Source of the DNA: Turbatrix aceti
Taxonomy: Eukaryota > Nematoda > Chromadorea > Rhabditida > Panagrolaimidae
Length of the DNA: 64,000 bases
Direction: 5' to 3'
Assembly: GCA_963969345.1 (NCBI GenBank)
Contig: OZ017768.1
Span: forward strand, 2,024,573 to 2,088,572
The translations under genes and the position numbers were made by a program. How positions within the stretch are numbered: position 1 is the first letter of the stretch; each line of letters begins with the position of its first letter. Shown in pieces: positions 32,204-44,344 of this stretch. Below the pieces are notes generated by a model, which was not told the DNA's origin, made no database searches, and saw nothing but the letters and a program-made list of their open reading frames with translations.

Positions 32204-33159
32204 GACCCCTCAAATTTTACACTTTCAAATGTTTTGAGTCTAAGTTGTAGAAGACCCTAAGGGCAGTCTATAACCGCAATATGAGATTTTTTAAAAATCG
32301 GATTCTGTAGATTTGGCTTCAGATGTGTTTTCATAGTTCTCCCCAAAAAAGAATGGCGCGCGCTTCGTTTCAAAGCAAAAAATCTGAAAAATTTGTTTAC
32401 GGGTGTTTCAGAGGACAGGGAATACGACAGCATACTCAAATTTTTAAAAAACAACTGCAAGTATTTTTTTTTGCAAGTATTTGAATTTTGGCGTCACAAA
32501 ATTGGGCTTTACCACGCTCAAAAAAAATAATCACCCATTTTCATATATCCTATCTGAAAGAGCGATTTTTTTGACTCAACATGTAGTTTCCGTTTGAAAA
32601 ATTTAGGGTCTGGAATCACCTTTTAGGTCCCGATTTGTCGTCAAAACGACCAAAAAACCCCCTTTTTTGCGCGTGCGCGCGCGCGTGCGCACTTCCCGCC
32701 ATTTTTTTTGAGGGGGTTTTTGGTCGTTTTGACGACAAATCGGGACCTAAAAGGTGATTCCAGACCCTAAATTTTTCTAACGGAAACTACATGTGAAGCC
32801 AAAAAAATCGCTCTTTCAGATAGGATATATGAAAATGGGTGATTATTTTTTTTGGGCGTGGTAAAGCCCAATTTTGTGACGCCAAAATTCAAATACTTGC
32901 AAAAAAAAATATTTTCAGTTGTTTTTTGAAAAATCTGAGTAAGCCATCGTATTCCCCGTGCTCTGAAACCCCCGTATGCCAATTTTCAGATTATTTTCCC
33001 CCAAACGAAACACGTGACATTCATTTTTATGAAAACACATCTGAAGCCAAATCTCCAGAATCCGATTTTAAAAAAATCTAATATTGCGGTTATAGACTGC
33101 CCTTAGGGTCTTCTACAATTTAGACTCAAAACATTTCAAAGTGAAAAAATTGAGGGGTC
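32204..33159. mobile_element. 956-bp fold-back element
   Basis: Almost entirely two inverted arms (about 32204-32650 and 32705-33159) around a GTGCGCGCGC-rich centre at 32660-32695. Ends GACCCCTCAA / TTGAGGGGTC. Arms share GGTCTTCTACAA, ATTGCGGTTATAGACTGCCC and GATTCCAGACCC blocks with minor divergence. No clear target duplication and no ORF longer than 80 codons. Confidence 0.85.
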
Positions 33160-33300
33160 GTCGAATGTAAATCGGCTCGCAGACTGTCTATTAATAAATG
33201 CATTTTACAGTCCTGAAGCCAACATCAATTTTTATCCACCAAATCAAAAAAACGTCAAAATAAGACAAATCATCACATAAAACAGTCCTGGAATTCTCTT

Positions 33301-34915
33301 TTATTTTCCAGTTGTTGAGGCATCAATAAATAACCTAATGTTCTTACGAACATTGTCTACATATTCTAAGAGGTCATCTGTCTTGTTAACTTTGTCAAAA
33401 ACTAATCTCATTTTGTCGAATTCGGGCTTGTGATGTTCAAGGAAGGAGGCGATCGATCTTTCAAACACGTCCGAAAAGTTTGATTTAATTAGATATTCTG
33501 TAGATATCTTGATGCGTTCGTCGAGAGTTCCAAGAGTCGCACTGAAATCAGCCAGTAAGTAGTAAGTAGTATACTGTATTCATGTATACTGTATACATGA
33601 ATGAAACGGAAAAAATGAATGACTTACTTAATTATCTTCGACATTCTCACGCAATCGTGCATGTCTCGGACACCCGTTAATCTCCTTCCAGTAATCAAAA
33701 AGTCCAGAATATACGGATTCAGCGCAGTGTCGAAGCCCATGTTTGCTGTGTGATGATCAGCCAGCATGAGAATTGAATACACACACAACATCTCCACAAC
33801 GGATTTGGAGTATCGTTGAATAGTTTCTGCTTCAGTCAGTTCCAGGACTTCGAGAGTGGAGAAACTCGGTATTTCTCTGCTTGCCAGGAAGATTATCCAT
33901 CTCGAAAATAACTCATTGCTGATGAACTTAATCTCAGCTCCCATTTTGAGCGCTTCCAGAAATGTATATACGAACAATTCTTTGATGTCAATGTCATACC
34001 GCGAGTCTGAAATTTTGACGATGAAAAATTCAAAGTTATGAGCCAAACTTACGCGATGACTTGTCCCCAGCTCCATGGTGAGTTTTTACATAGTATCGGC
34101 GAATTGTTGAACCGTCGTCCACAATACAAATACATCCAGCACGAGACCCATCCTCACGCGAACCGAAAGTCACCTTGCTCTTCTCACCATAGACCTTCGA
34201 GAAGTAAGCTCGACAACAACTCTAAACATTAGCAATGACTTGAGTTTTGATCAAAATTAAACATGAAAGAATATCTAATTACGACTCACCCTAATCTGTT
34301 CTACTTGGCGATCAAAGTATGTAATGAACTTTTTTTCAATAACGAATCGTCTTGTTCCCAAACTCGGGTAGACCAGAAAGAAATTTGATTGCCGTAAGCT
34401 TTCGATAAGCGTTTTGGCATCCATGTGAATCGATTTTTTCAATTCTTGCCCGTGTGATTGTGAGAAAGCTGCTTCACGATCCAGCAAAGCTGTCCACATA
34501 GAGAGTTGAGAGTGCCGCTGAAAAATTAAAATGTCAAAATAGTGTGAAATATTGGTTTGTTCAAGTTTTAAAGTTCGCGTACACCACACAAATAAAATTA
34601 TACATCCTAACAATAAACAGTAAATTCTAAATATAAAAATTCAACTTACGACAACAATTTCCTCAAAATCGTTTATCGATTCGAGAGGATGAAGAGAGTC
34701 GGGTAGCTCTTCAGAACGAAACTCGATTTGTTGAAACTTTGGTGGGATATTCGTCACACTCTCAACCTCTTTCATCAGGTCATCGACATGAATCTGAAAT
34801 TAACATAAAATCAATTATTATCAACCATTAAAGTAAAAACCTGTGGATCCAACTCAATTCGTTTGAATAATCTATCTTTCTCTTCACCGACCAAACGTAT
34901 CGTAACCTTAACCAT
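33301..34915 (-). CDS. Nematode kinase-like gene family member, intact
   Basis: Complement join of 34915-34841, 34793-34650, 34517-34290, 34221-34053, 34006-33628 and 33541-33301 gives 411 residues with all phases consistent. Residues 1-75 form a ubiquitin-like beta start (MVKVTIRLVGEEKDRLFKRI). The core has YYVKTHH, DIKELFVYTFLEALKMGAEI, DHHTANMGFD and YILDFLI. The order Lys strand, Glu helix, His-x-x-x-Asn loop and Asp-Phe resembles a protein-kinase-like fold, and I recall a nematode-specific family with KELFVYKLLE...GDLHSENYGF...IVDF motifs; here the catalytic Asp before His is itself a His-preceded DHHTAN, so activity is doubtful. A pseudogene paralogue lies at 44.3-48.6 kb. Function unknown. 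Confidence 0.7.
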
Positions 34916-37900
34916 ATCTGAAACCATGAAATTATTGAAATAAGTAAAGCAAGAATAATCACGGATGGGAAATCACGAAATCAACGCGAACTACAGAAGA
35001 AAAGGAAGTCTCTTTTCTATTCACAAAAGTTAATGGAAGAATGCGATGTTGGCAGTTTCTCGCCTTCCTCTGCGTCTCTGCTCACAGACGCGTCACTCTC
35101 ATCACCCTTCCACTCTAGCCCAACGCGGCGAAAAGCAACCGTCTTTTCGCTGCGGGAGTACCTAACAGCTCCCGCAGCGCAACATACACTCATTTTTGAT
35201 AACAAGTTTCCAAAAATCGAGATCGAAAAAGTGGGGTCTGGGGGAAAAATCGGCATTGGCTCAGTTTGAAAGCAATGTTGCTGAAAATTTCAGTGCTAGT
35301 GTAAAAATAAATTTTAAATACGATAGTGATATTTGTTTGTTTCAATTTGGTCCGAAAAATTCAAAATTCTTCAAATTTCGGAAATAAAACGTTTTTTCGG
35401 ATGATTATCAATTCGATATTTAAAAATTGAGTTCGTCATTCGAAAGGAAATTTTGTTTTTAGTTTATAAAGTGCGTTTCAAAAGGATAAGTTCACCCCTA
35501 AAATCGAGTTTTGCAAAAAAATGGTTGAACCTACGATAACGGGAGTAGGCTCATTCGATCCGGTGTAAAAAGTTACACTAATTAGGATAGTTGGGAAAGC
35601 AATTCGCAACAAATTGAGGCCACAAAAAAATAAAGTTCATTTTTTGACCGTTTCAAAAGGATAAGTTCACTTTGGATTTTAGTTAAAATAATTTATTTTA
35701 TGGGCGCTAAAATTCCAAAAACCGGCTATCTGTAACAAATGTTATGTCTTATATTAGAATATGCCATAAAAGCCCTGATGCGCACACTTTTATAAACATT
35801 TTTAACAAATTTTTTGAAATAAACTCATCAACATCAACAATCGCTTCCTCGGGTTCAGTAATTGCCGAGATAGGGCGTCTATTGCCCCAAAATTTATGAC
35901 AAGGATAGCCTTGCAAGTTTTCAAAAGATTTCAGATTAATTCACCCTGTTTACCAAAATTTAAAAAATATTTTCTGATGTTGACTACTAAAAAAATTAAG
36001 ATTTTCTGCAGTTTTTTACCGAGCTAATTTTTTTCTGGATCATCGACGAGTCTAAAACAATAATAGGCAACTATTCGGAACTTTTTGACACAATTTGCAG
36101 GTCATTCAGTTCGAAATCAAACCCAGGCGCAGAGGATGCTATAGCTCAAGGGTTAGAGTTAGATGTCAAGTTCTAATATTCCAATTTTTTTACGAATGTA
36201 GCCATTCATATTGGGTTTATTGGTAACAAACAATTAACTTCGGAATGCAAAAATGTATTGAAGCGTTTCCAGACGTAGGTCTTTTTAAAACTTTTAAAAA
36301 TTGCCGGTGAAACAACTTGTCCTTAAACTTTTGAACACACACCAACAACAAATTAGGACGGCAAAAATTTGGTTCCAATCCAATTTGTCCGAAACTTGGC
36401 AATATTAAAGGTATGCAAAGTTGATCGAAATCGAGTAGGGTTAGGAAGAAAAAATCCACACGTTTTCAAAATGCCAAGAAAAAGCTGAAAACTAAATTTG
36501 CTTTCGAATGAAATACTCAGTTTTTTGATATCAATTCAATAAATTTCTGGAAAAATGTTTTTTTTTGTAATTTGAAAATTTCGGAACTTTTTAGAACTTT
36601 GATCAAAAAGTGAATATCACCAATCAAAAGAACGGTATTTTTTTATCTACAGTGAAATTTTCAGACACATCTTATTTCATGGGCATACGGTAGCAATTCT
36701 CCCGAACCCTACTTGTTCCAACGCTTGAGGCTATAAGATAAAGCAATGCAGAACAAAGTGAGATAGAGCATCTTGTAAGAAATTTTTCGGCCTACAAAAT
36801 GGTGTAGCACGCGAATTTTTATCTATTTTTTGGGCTTCGTAGAAAACCCTGTAGAATTCGAAAATTATCTTTTTTTATTCCTGAAGGTTCGAAAAAGTTC
36901 CGAAAACTGCATTTTTTTCAAAAATTTGAATGTTTAGGAACTTATCGGTCCGAATTTAAAAAAATGAATATCACCACCAAATTCAGAATTTATTTTTACA
37001 CTAGCACTGAAATTTTCAGCAACATTGCTTGTAAGGTGGTGCCTGGTCGACACGGAACGCGTCACAGTTTTTGCAACTGACGAGAATCTGCGAACAATGG
37101 CAACTTCGAAAGTGCTAGCTGCTGATGGCACATTTCATACATGATTTCGAAGCACAACAAAATTTTCTATCCAGTAAAAATATGCACATGCTTCAAAATA
37201 ATTTTCAAATGCCTGAAAAACTCAAACTTCCAAACATTTTTCCTAAAAAATGAATTTTCAAAACTTTTTCGAAGCGTAATTCAAAAACTAGAATCCGCAT
37301 CGCATTCTACAGTATCTTTTCCATCTGGAGTGATTGTTTTAGCATTTTAGATTTTTTCCGCGCGCCAGTGCAAATTTTCTTCTGAACCTCCCTTTTTTTG
37401 ATCAGCAGACACCAAAATTTTTCAAAGTAGGGTTCAGTAAAAAAATCGGCATTGATGGCGTTTGAAATGAATTTACGTGAAAAATTAGGATGCGGGGCAG
37501 AAATGAACGCTGAAGCGAATGACGTACTCAGTTTTGTAAACTGAGTTCTAAAAAGTTCCGAAAACCTAATTTTTTTTGGAAAGTTCAATTTTTTCGAAAC
37601 TTCTAAGGTGATAATGTATAGGTTTTTATTCAAAATCAGTTAGAACATTTTGTTTCGCTTCAGAATTGCTTTTGTTTGCCTTCATAGCTAACTTTGTTTA
37701 TGCACCGCGATTTTTCTACCATACCTCCTTCGATTTTGTTAATTTTGAACCAATTAAAAAAAAGAATTTTGCCAGCATAAAGAACACCTTGAATCCGTCT
37801 GTAAACAAAATTTCATAAAAAAAACTGAATTTTAGGCCGAGTTACATTTTTTTGAATTTGATTTGAAATCCTCATCGCGAAAGTTCATTGACTCGTGCGC

Positions 37901-38084
37901 AACATGCGAAAGCGTCGGCAGTCGCGACCTTCCCCCTGTTTTTTTTGAGATATTTGCGCTCGTTTATATACTTTTGTGGGGGCAGGTGTTCTCGTTTTTT
38001 CTCGTTTTTTTTGGCGTTCACTTTCTGCAGTAACGGTTTATTTCTCTTCTGCGCGTATTTTTTTGGCGCTCATTTTTTCAATTT
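34916..38084. other. Non-coding, built from old repeat fragments
   Basis: 35013-35090 matches 44088-44165 in inverted orientation (…GAATGCGATGTTGGCAGTTTCTCGCC…). 35467-35700 is a diverged left arm of the element at 45984 (TAAAGTGCGTTTCAAAAGG, then TTCAAAAGGATAAGTTCAC). 35268-35390 and 36900-37040 are inverted copies. No gene is seen; 37420-37500 has another short copy of AAAATCGGCATTG. Confidence 0.5.
35268..37040. repeat. Diverged inverted repeat pair
   Basis: Arms of about 120 bp: 35268-35390 and 36900-37040, sharing CAATGTTGCTGAAAATTTCA and GTGCTAGTGTAAAAATAAAT in opposite orientation. Probably the ends of an old fold-back element of about 1.8 kb into which another element inserted at about 35467. 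Confidence 0.6.
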
Positions 38085-38815
38085 TTATTTCTCTTCTTCT
38101 GAGAGTTTATTCACGTACAATACTGCGGAAAGTTTGTGCGCCTGATGACCAACAGAAACCTTGCTCGCTGGTTGTGTGACAGAAAGTTTGCGCTCTGGAT
38201 GGCCTACTGAAAGCGCGCTTGTGGATTGGATTGAAGGTTTGCGTACTGAGTTAGCTATTGATGGTTCACGCGCCTGCTGGACGGTCGCTACTGCTCTACC
38301 GCGGTTTATGAAAACTTCTAATCGCCCGCGTGCCATGCTGTATTCATAGAGTGCTCCGAATACTTTTTGTTCTACCGTGTCATAGTCAGACTCGCGGTAT
38401 TCGAGTAATCGCTCGCGCACTTCTTCCTTGCACTTTTCGGCTTGCCTAATCACAGCCTGCGCGTCCTTGCATCGTATTCGAACTAAGGACTGATCTATGG
38501 GAATGGTGCTAAGCGCTTGCGGTATTGATTCTAGAAGTATGCCTAAATCTCGCATATGGAAACGCAATAGTTGCAATTGCTTGTTTATTAGTTTTTGACG
38601 CAGATCTGTTTCTGTTAGCGTCATGATAAAAAATGGAGTGTTATGTAAAAAAAAGAAGTGTGAAAGAAGAAAAATGAAACGGTACAAGTGACCGGAAAAA
38701 GTGGTACCAAGGACCAAAGAAAATTGAAAAAATGAGCGCCAAAAAAATACGCGCAGAAGAGAAATAAACAGTTACTGCAGAAAGTGACGCCAAAAAAACG
38801 AGAAAAAAATTTAAA
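38005..38815. repeat. Inverted repeat flanking an ORF
   Basis: 38005-38095 and 38722-38815 are inverted copies (TTTCTGCAGTAACGGTTTAT and ATAAACAGTTACTGCAGAAA; both have GCGCGTATTTTTTTGGCGC). They enclose the 180-codon frame at 38085-38624, giving a compact unit like a small transposon. Confidence 0.7.
38085..38624 (-). CDS. Helical protein ORF inside an inverted repeat (possible gag-like)
   Basis: ATG at 38624; 179 residues, single exon. Residues 1-110 are helical with regular Leu/Ile spacing (LRQKLINKQLQLLRFHMRDL; AVIRQAEKCKEEVRERLLEY), and the tail repeats R-K-x-S-[VI] (RKPSI, RKLSV, SKVSV, HKLSA). This layout, helix bundle plus Ser-rich tail, recalls the N-terminus of BEL/Pao retrotransposon gag proteins, but no zinc knuckle, protease or RT is near. 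It could be a domesticated or degraded element product, or an unrelated gene. Confidence 0.4.
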   Translation of the reverse strand: MTLTETDLRQKLINKQLQLLRFHMRDLGILLESIPQALSTIPIDQSLVRIRCKDAQAVIRQAEKCKEEVRERLLEYRESDYDTVEQKVFGALYEYSMARGRLEVFINRGRAVATVQQAREPSIANSVRKPSIQSTSALSVGHPERKLSVTQPASKVSVGHQAHKLSAVLYVNKLSEEEK

Positions 38816-40612
38816 ATACAAAAGAAAGCGGGAACATCGATGCACGTGCTTACGAAATCGGCCAACCTTTCTTCGAGATTACACCCTCGCTTGCCAGTGC
38901 TCGGCGAAGGTGGTCGCGATGTGACGACGGAGACGGTAGGGTCGGTTCAGTGGTAGACAAACCCGGCCGACAGCCTGCCCGGAGACAGGGAAGAGAAAAG
39001 AGAAGTGATATGCAAATGCGTGCGGGAATCGGCATGATGCCTCGCGTTCGCGACAACTTTTGTCTATAGCCGATTGAAAAAATGAAGATGCATTGCTGGT
39101 TTTATACTTTTGTCTACTCTGAATTATAGACACTGTGTAGAAAAGTGTTTTATAGATGTGACTATAAACGAAATTTTTTTGTGAGCGTCTGTACAATCTC
39201 AATTTTGAAGCTATACGTATTCGACAATTTTTTTCTGCAATTTTTATAACTGTCATGATTGCGACATATATCATTGCGCTAGCAACTTTAAATGTGAAAA
39301 ATATTTTAAGGGAAAAGAGAGCTTTTAACTTTGTTATACCTCAAATAAGAGACATTGATCAAAAATCTGTAAACCCAAATAAGGTGGGGGATGTCTATTT
39401 TCGACAATTTCAAGCAAATTGGTAAATGCAAAGAAAAGTGTAATGCAAGAATACATATTGATCAAATATTTGTTGTTTTTTGATGTTTGTACAAAATAAA
39501 TTTCGTTTCAACTTTAGTCGATTTTAGTTTGCGTTCTTTGTTATTAGAGTAGTTTGTCTATTTCTTAACATTGTTTGATTAATTAAAATGCGGCTTTAAT
39601 TTTTCTTTTGTTTGTATTTCCAAACAAACATAAAATTTTCTTTGTTTGCGTACCGTGCCGTGTGTGCCGTCCACCTCCTGCCCACGTGCCCGCCCGCCCC
39701 CGCCCTTTCCTTACATTTTTTCAACATTTAATTCTTTTGCACTGAGATCAAAAAATTAAATGTTGAAAAGATGTTTTTCATGATGAGCAAAAAAATGCGA
39801 TTCCACCGATACCCCATTTATCCATACCCTGGTTTTTTGCACTCAAAATATTTTTTTAATCATTTTTTATATTTAACGTTAGAAAGACAAATTGGGCATC
39901 ATCATGATGACGATTTTATGACAAATTCAAAAATATTTTTTTCAACATTTAAAAATTTATTTTACAGATTTTTTATTTTACCTGCACTCATGCCTTACCC
40001 GCGCGCGTGCCCTCCCCTCCCTCCTCCGCGCGCTTCACACCTCTCGACTGCCGCGCGCGCTCTCCTCCCTCTTGACTCACACCTTTTCAAAATTTTTTGC
40101 GCTGAGATAAAAAAACAATTAAATCATTCAAATAAATTTTGTAAATGTTGAAAAAATGTTTTTCATGATGAGCAAAAAAATGCGATTCCGTCGATACCTC
40201 ATTTACCCATATCCGGGTTTTTTGCAAGCAAAATATTTTTATTAATCATTTTTGAATTTTCTTTATTTTTAACGTTAGAAAGATAATTTTTACATCATCA
40301 TGATCACAATTTTATGACAAATTCAAAAATATTTTTTTCAACATTTTAAAATTTATTTTAAAGATTTTTTTTCTCTCCTCTTCCGCGGCACTCTCCTCTC
40401 CTCTTCCGCGGCACTCCCCCCCTCCCTTGTTTTGCCTCTCACTTGGCGCCCCCCCCCTCCCTTCCCTTGCTGCCTCATCATTTGAAATTTCTTTTTTATC
40501 ATTGTTATCATAAATTTCCGGCAGCTTCCGAGACTCATTTAACGTAAATTCATTATGGGGCAAATTTTTGCATTTTAATGGATACCCCTTTTATATGGCC
40601 CAAATAGTGTCC
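38816..40612. other. Non-coding with a tandem repeat pair
   Basis: 38850-39060 is GC-richer and has a minus open frame without splice support. 39060-39200 has TATAGAC-type motifs like the MITE at 29452. 39660-40560 is dominated by the repeat pair and C/T-rich tracts. Confidence 0.4.
39730..40375 (+). repeat. Tandem direct repeat, two units of about 370 bp
   Basis: 39730-39975 and 40098-40375 share AATGTTGAAAA(G/A)ATGTTTTT, CATGATGAGCAAAAAAATGC, TAACGTTAGAAAGA and TTTATGACAAATTCAAAAAT in the same order, separated by CT-rich tracts with CCGCGCGC. Confidence 0.8.
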
Positions 40613-42024
40613 AAAAGCTTACTTTCGGCATTTCTGAACACTGAAAGAAAATTTGTATAAATACATCAACAAATATTGTTGCCTAACGCGTGATTTATAT
40701 ACACTTTTAAAAATAACGTCAAACTTTGTTCAAAAATTTCACGTCAGGATAATACTCAAGTTTTTTTTACTTTTCTTTGATCACTCATGCATGATTCAGG
40801 TTTTGTCGCGGTAAACATACTGGTTTTCACTTTTTTTAAGTAAAAGTTATTACGCAACTCGGAAAAAAATATAATCGAATTAGTGGAAAAGTTGAACGAT
40901 TGAATAATTGAACGTTTCAAGATCACTTGAACGTTTCAGGACAGAACCGACACAACAGACACCTTTGTTTTATTGCGTTCGCGGAAAATCGTCTGATTTT
41001 TCTTGGCGTCAAGTCAACTGGAATCTGAAGTCCCGTATGTATGTAACATCAACAAAAAGTCAATTACGAGAAATTCGAAAATGACTGCACCTTAAATTTA
41101 ATTAATGGAAAAGGTAAAAAATAAACCTTCTAATTAATTTTTTTGTTTGTTTCAAATCACCGAAAAAAACCAAAAAAAACAACCATAAAATACTCCTGCC
41201 TTCCAAAAAACAACTGTCTAAATATTTACTTTTAAGACAGGCACATACACAGAAAATTCATGTTACGCGACGTCGTAAAAGTACGCTGCCGCAATTTGTT
41301 AATATCCTTGTAGCCGCGGGGCCGAGGCCATCGAGTCCTAGTCCTTTTTAAACTTTTTTAGACACTTGATTAATTTTTTTTGTGCATTGTTCAAATTTAC
41401 TCCACCTAAAAGAAAAAAAATAACCACCAAACAAACCCGTCTCGTTTTTTTTCCTTTTTTTTGTCGTGAAAGATGACTATATACACACACATAAGTGAAA
41501 TAAAGACGAATTGAATAACAAAGAAGCATCCAACAAAAAAAGTTGAATGATGGGAAAAAATCGAATCGTTAAACACACCTGACTGACGACACGACACGGT
41601 GTTGCAAAAACAACTCATTTTCACACTAAAACTGAACCGTTTATCGTTTATCAGCGAGTGCAGTGCGCAACCAGGAAGGAAGGCAGGTATACCTGGGCGG
41701 TGGTATAACATTGGCCAGAAGAATGGTTGAAAATACATGAATGAATACCTGTTCAACTACGCAACTCAAACCTATGCATGACGCCTGACAGTGATAAAAA
41801 AGTTGTGTGATACAATTAAGTTAAATGACTGTAACCGAGTAATGAAAACGAAAAAAACATGAACGAAATTAATATGTATTTTGCCGTTCTAGCGCACCTT
41901 TTCGCCCATCCTCAATTTTCACGTTTTTCAGCCATTTTAAGGCTTATTTTTAACATAAACAAGTCTTAACTCTTCGAAAATGTGTCATTTTCAACAATTT
42001 TCAAAAATGGTAAAAAGGTCGAAA
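40613..42024. repeat. 1.4-kb segmental repeat, copy B
   Basis: Direct-orientation copy of 30738-32149. Its left edge starts at AAAAGCTTACTTTCGGCAT, i.e. inside the coding start of the 30.7-kb gene, but there is no open frame continuing leftward here. The minus open frame of copy A is preserved (41756-41406). Confidence 0.9.
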
Positions 42025-42126
42025 AGTGCGTTATTAAAAATATGGTCGAAATCCAGTGGTCGAGATGGTCGAGAAAAATGCGCTAGAACGGTGAATAAAA
42101 ATAATGCTAAATAAATGATCTTTTCA

Positions 42127-42423
42127 GAAAACCTTAAACCTCTGACAAATTATGATCTTGAAGAACTTGTAAAATTATAAAAGATAAGAAACTTCAGAGG
42201 AATCTTTATGAGAGATACTTTGCCGAGTGAAGGAATTAAAGAAAAAGAAGTTGGTATAATTAATTTAGATTCTTCTAGTGGTAAAGGTACTCATTGGGTT
42301 TGTTGTTCTAAAAATAAAGGAAATATTTATTACTTTGATTCCTTCGGACTTGATCCTCCTTTACAACTTCAAGAATATCTCAAGAGTAGAAATAAAAAAG
42401 ATAAAATATATTCATATGGATAA
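42127..42423 (+). pseudogene. Polinton/Maverick cysteine protease remnant
   Basis: An AT-rich frame with GIINLDSSSGKGTHWVCC (catalytic-type His in GTHW) and IYYFDSFGLDPP, the signature of the adenain-like C5 protease of Polinton/Maverick elements. An in-frame TAA at 42178-42180 breaks the frame; the intact part runs from ATG 42208 to TAA 42421. The catalytic Cys/Gln half of the domain downstream is missing and no capsid, integrase or polymerase frame is nearby, so it is a small fossil next to copy B. Confidence 0.75.
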
Positions 42424-43581
42424 ACACCCTTTTTCCTCATAGTTTCGAAGATATAGGATGCGGACTATAAAATTTTTTTCTAGTAGCCTTTTTTTCATCG
42501 TTTTTATAAAGATTACTTCATGAAGAAGCTGTTTCCTTCAAAAACGCATATTTTGTTTTGCGACCTGAAAAATGAAGAGTCATTTTCAGTTTTGCCTAAT
42601 TTTGACAAAAATACATCCGTGTCGTCATCACAGATGTAAATGTAACGAAATCATACTTTTTTTTGACAACATGATTTTCCAGAAGTAAAATGTCGTGTTT
42701 TCCGGAAAAGTTGGAAAATGATTTGAAAATTGAAGTAAATTTGTCAATTTTGCTGATTTTATTATAAATATTGTTGCATTCTGAGACAGGCCGTAGTGCA
42801 ACAAGCCTCTTGTTGTATTCTGAGACAGGCCGTAGTGCAACAGGCCTTGTTGCATTCTGAGACAGGCCGCACGATGTAACATTTCCCTTATGCGCTTGGG
42901 ACCGCAAAATGAAATGCAAAAACACAAATCGTCCTACAAACATCGAAGGAAGGTCCTGGGATCCAAAAACTGTCGTGGAAACAACTTGTTGCCGACCATT
43001 AATGTACAAGCCGTCGATCTCGACTCATTATCGCCGAAGACAACAAAAACCTCGAAGAATCTGGCTCCAAAAATCACTGGGACTTTTCGATCGTTGTGAA
43101 ACATTGTTTTTTGAAGTTTGTAGGACGATTTGTGTTTTTGCATTTCATTTTTGGCACAAATGATGCCTAATTAAAGTGACCAATTACGGTATCTCAGGCA
43201 AATGAATAGATATCGAGACATACGATTGTCAACTTGTTTGTAACACTAATAGTAAGCTCTCATCAAAATTTGAAGCCAAAATACAAACAAATGCCAAAGT
43301 AGTTACATGGCAAAGTTCAAAAATGATGGATTTTTGCCACTCTCTAGCACAACGCTCACAAAAAGTACATACTTGGGTTTGGCGTCAAAATTTACAAAAT
43401 TCAAATCACAATAACCTAGAAAAAACGCGAAATCGAAATCTCTATTCCTAGATCCAGGATACCCGGCTAAGCAACACACACTTTACAAAAAGCGATCGCA
43501 GCAAGTAAAAGAAAAGACGCGCGAAGCGCGCGCGTCCGTGTGGTGCAAAACATACTCGTTCGTGCGGGCCCAAGCGCATAA
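42424..43581. other. Non-coding repeat-rich stretch
   Basis: Holds a three-unit tandem repeat (42771-42872), a pair of inverted 36-bp arms at 42905-42945 and 43115-43152 (TGCAAAAACACAAATCGTCC), and GCGCGCGAAGCGCGCGC at 43520-43536. No gene seen. Confidence 0.5.
42771..42872 (+). repeat. Three-copy tandem repeat, period 37-39 bp
   Basis: TTGTTGCATTCTGAGACAGG unit starts at 42771, 42810 and 42847, each followed by CCGTAGTGCAACA or a variant. Confidence 0.8.
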
Positions 43582-44075
43582 GGGCTTGTCCAGAAATTAC
43601 GTCATCGCAAAATCGTAGATTTTTTACCCCCCTCCCCCCTCTGTCATCGGTCGTCATTGCAAGGTGGGGCACCCCGGACCCCCCCCCCCTAAATGACGTC
43701 ATTTTGAAAAAAAATTGTCATTTTTTAGCGTTTTTTTTGCAAGTTTTGGCTTATCATTTTTGCTAAAAACTACTTTCGAAAACTATATGCCGGAATTATT
43801 GTGTAGTTTTTGTGTTTTTTTAAGAAGCCTGTTCGGAGTCGGTCATATTTAAAAAACGATTGGTAAAACATAATTATTTTGGAGCAAAAACAGTCAGTTT
43901 TCAGCTCATTTAGGCAAAAAAAAATTGAAATTTAGAAAATCCGTAAGCCAATTCTTGAAATTTTTTAATGACGTCATTTTGAGCAGTACCCCCCTCCCCC
44001 CTCCATCATTTTCCGTCATTTTTGGACTGACCCCCCTCCCCCCCTCTTGCAATGACGTAATTTCTGGACAAGCCC
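43582..44075. mobile_element. PIF/Harbinger-like MITE with TAA target duplication
   Basis: Ends GGGCTTGTCCAGAAATTACG / CGTAATTTCTGGACAAGCCC, flanked by TAA (43579-43581 and 44076-44078). A related unfilled site is present in the window at 42878-42905 (minus strand reading GCGCATAAGGGAAATGTTAC), confirming that TAA is the target. Interior has C-rich tracts and TGACGTCATTTT in both halves. A 3-bp TWA duplication is typical of Harbinger. Confidence 0.85.
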
Positions 44076-44344
44076 TAAGGGAAATGTTACATTGTGAGAC
44101 GCAGAGGAAGGAGAGAAATCGCCAACATCACATTCTTGCATTAACCTTTGTGAATAGGAAAGAGACCTTTTTTTTCGTCTGTAGTTCGCATTGTTTTCGT
44201 GATTTTTCATCTATGATAATCATTGTTTTTATTTTATTTTTCAGTTCCACAACAATGGAAATAGGTTTGCTTCTCATTCTTCAAGATCAAGACGGAGTAT
44301 CCCATCGTCAGAAGCCAATAACATTCGCTGATGAGGTTTTTTAA

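Noticed and set aside
38850..39056. Minus-strand 68-codon GC-richer frame
   Set aside because: No domain or splice support; probably UTR or repeat DNA.
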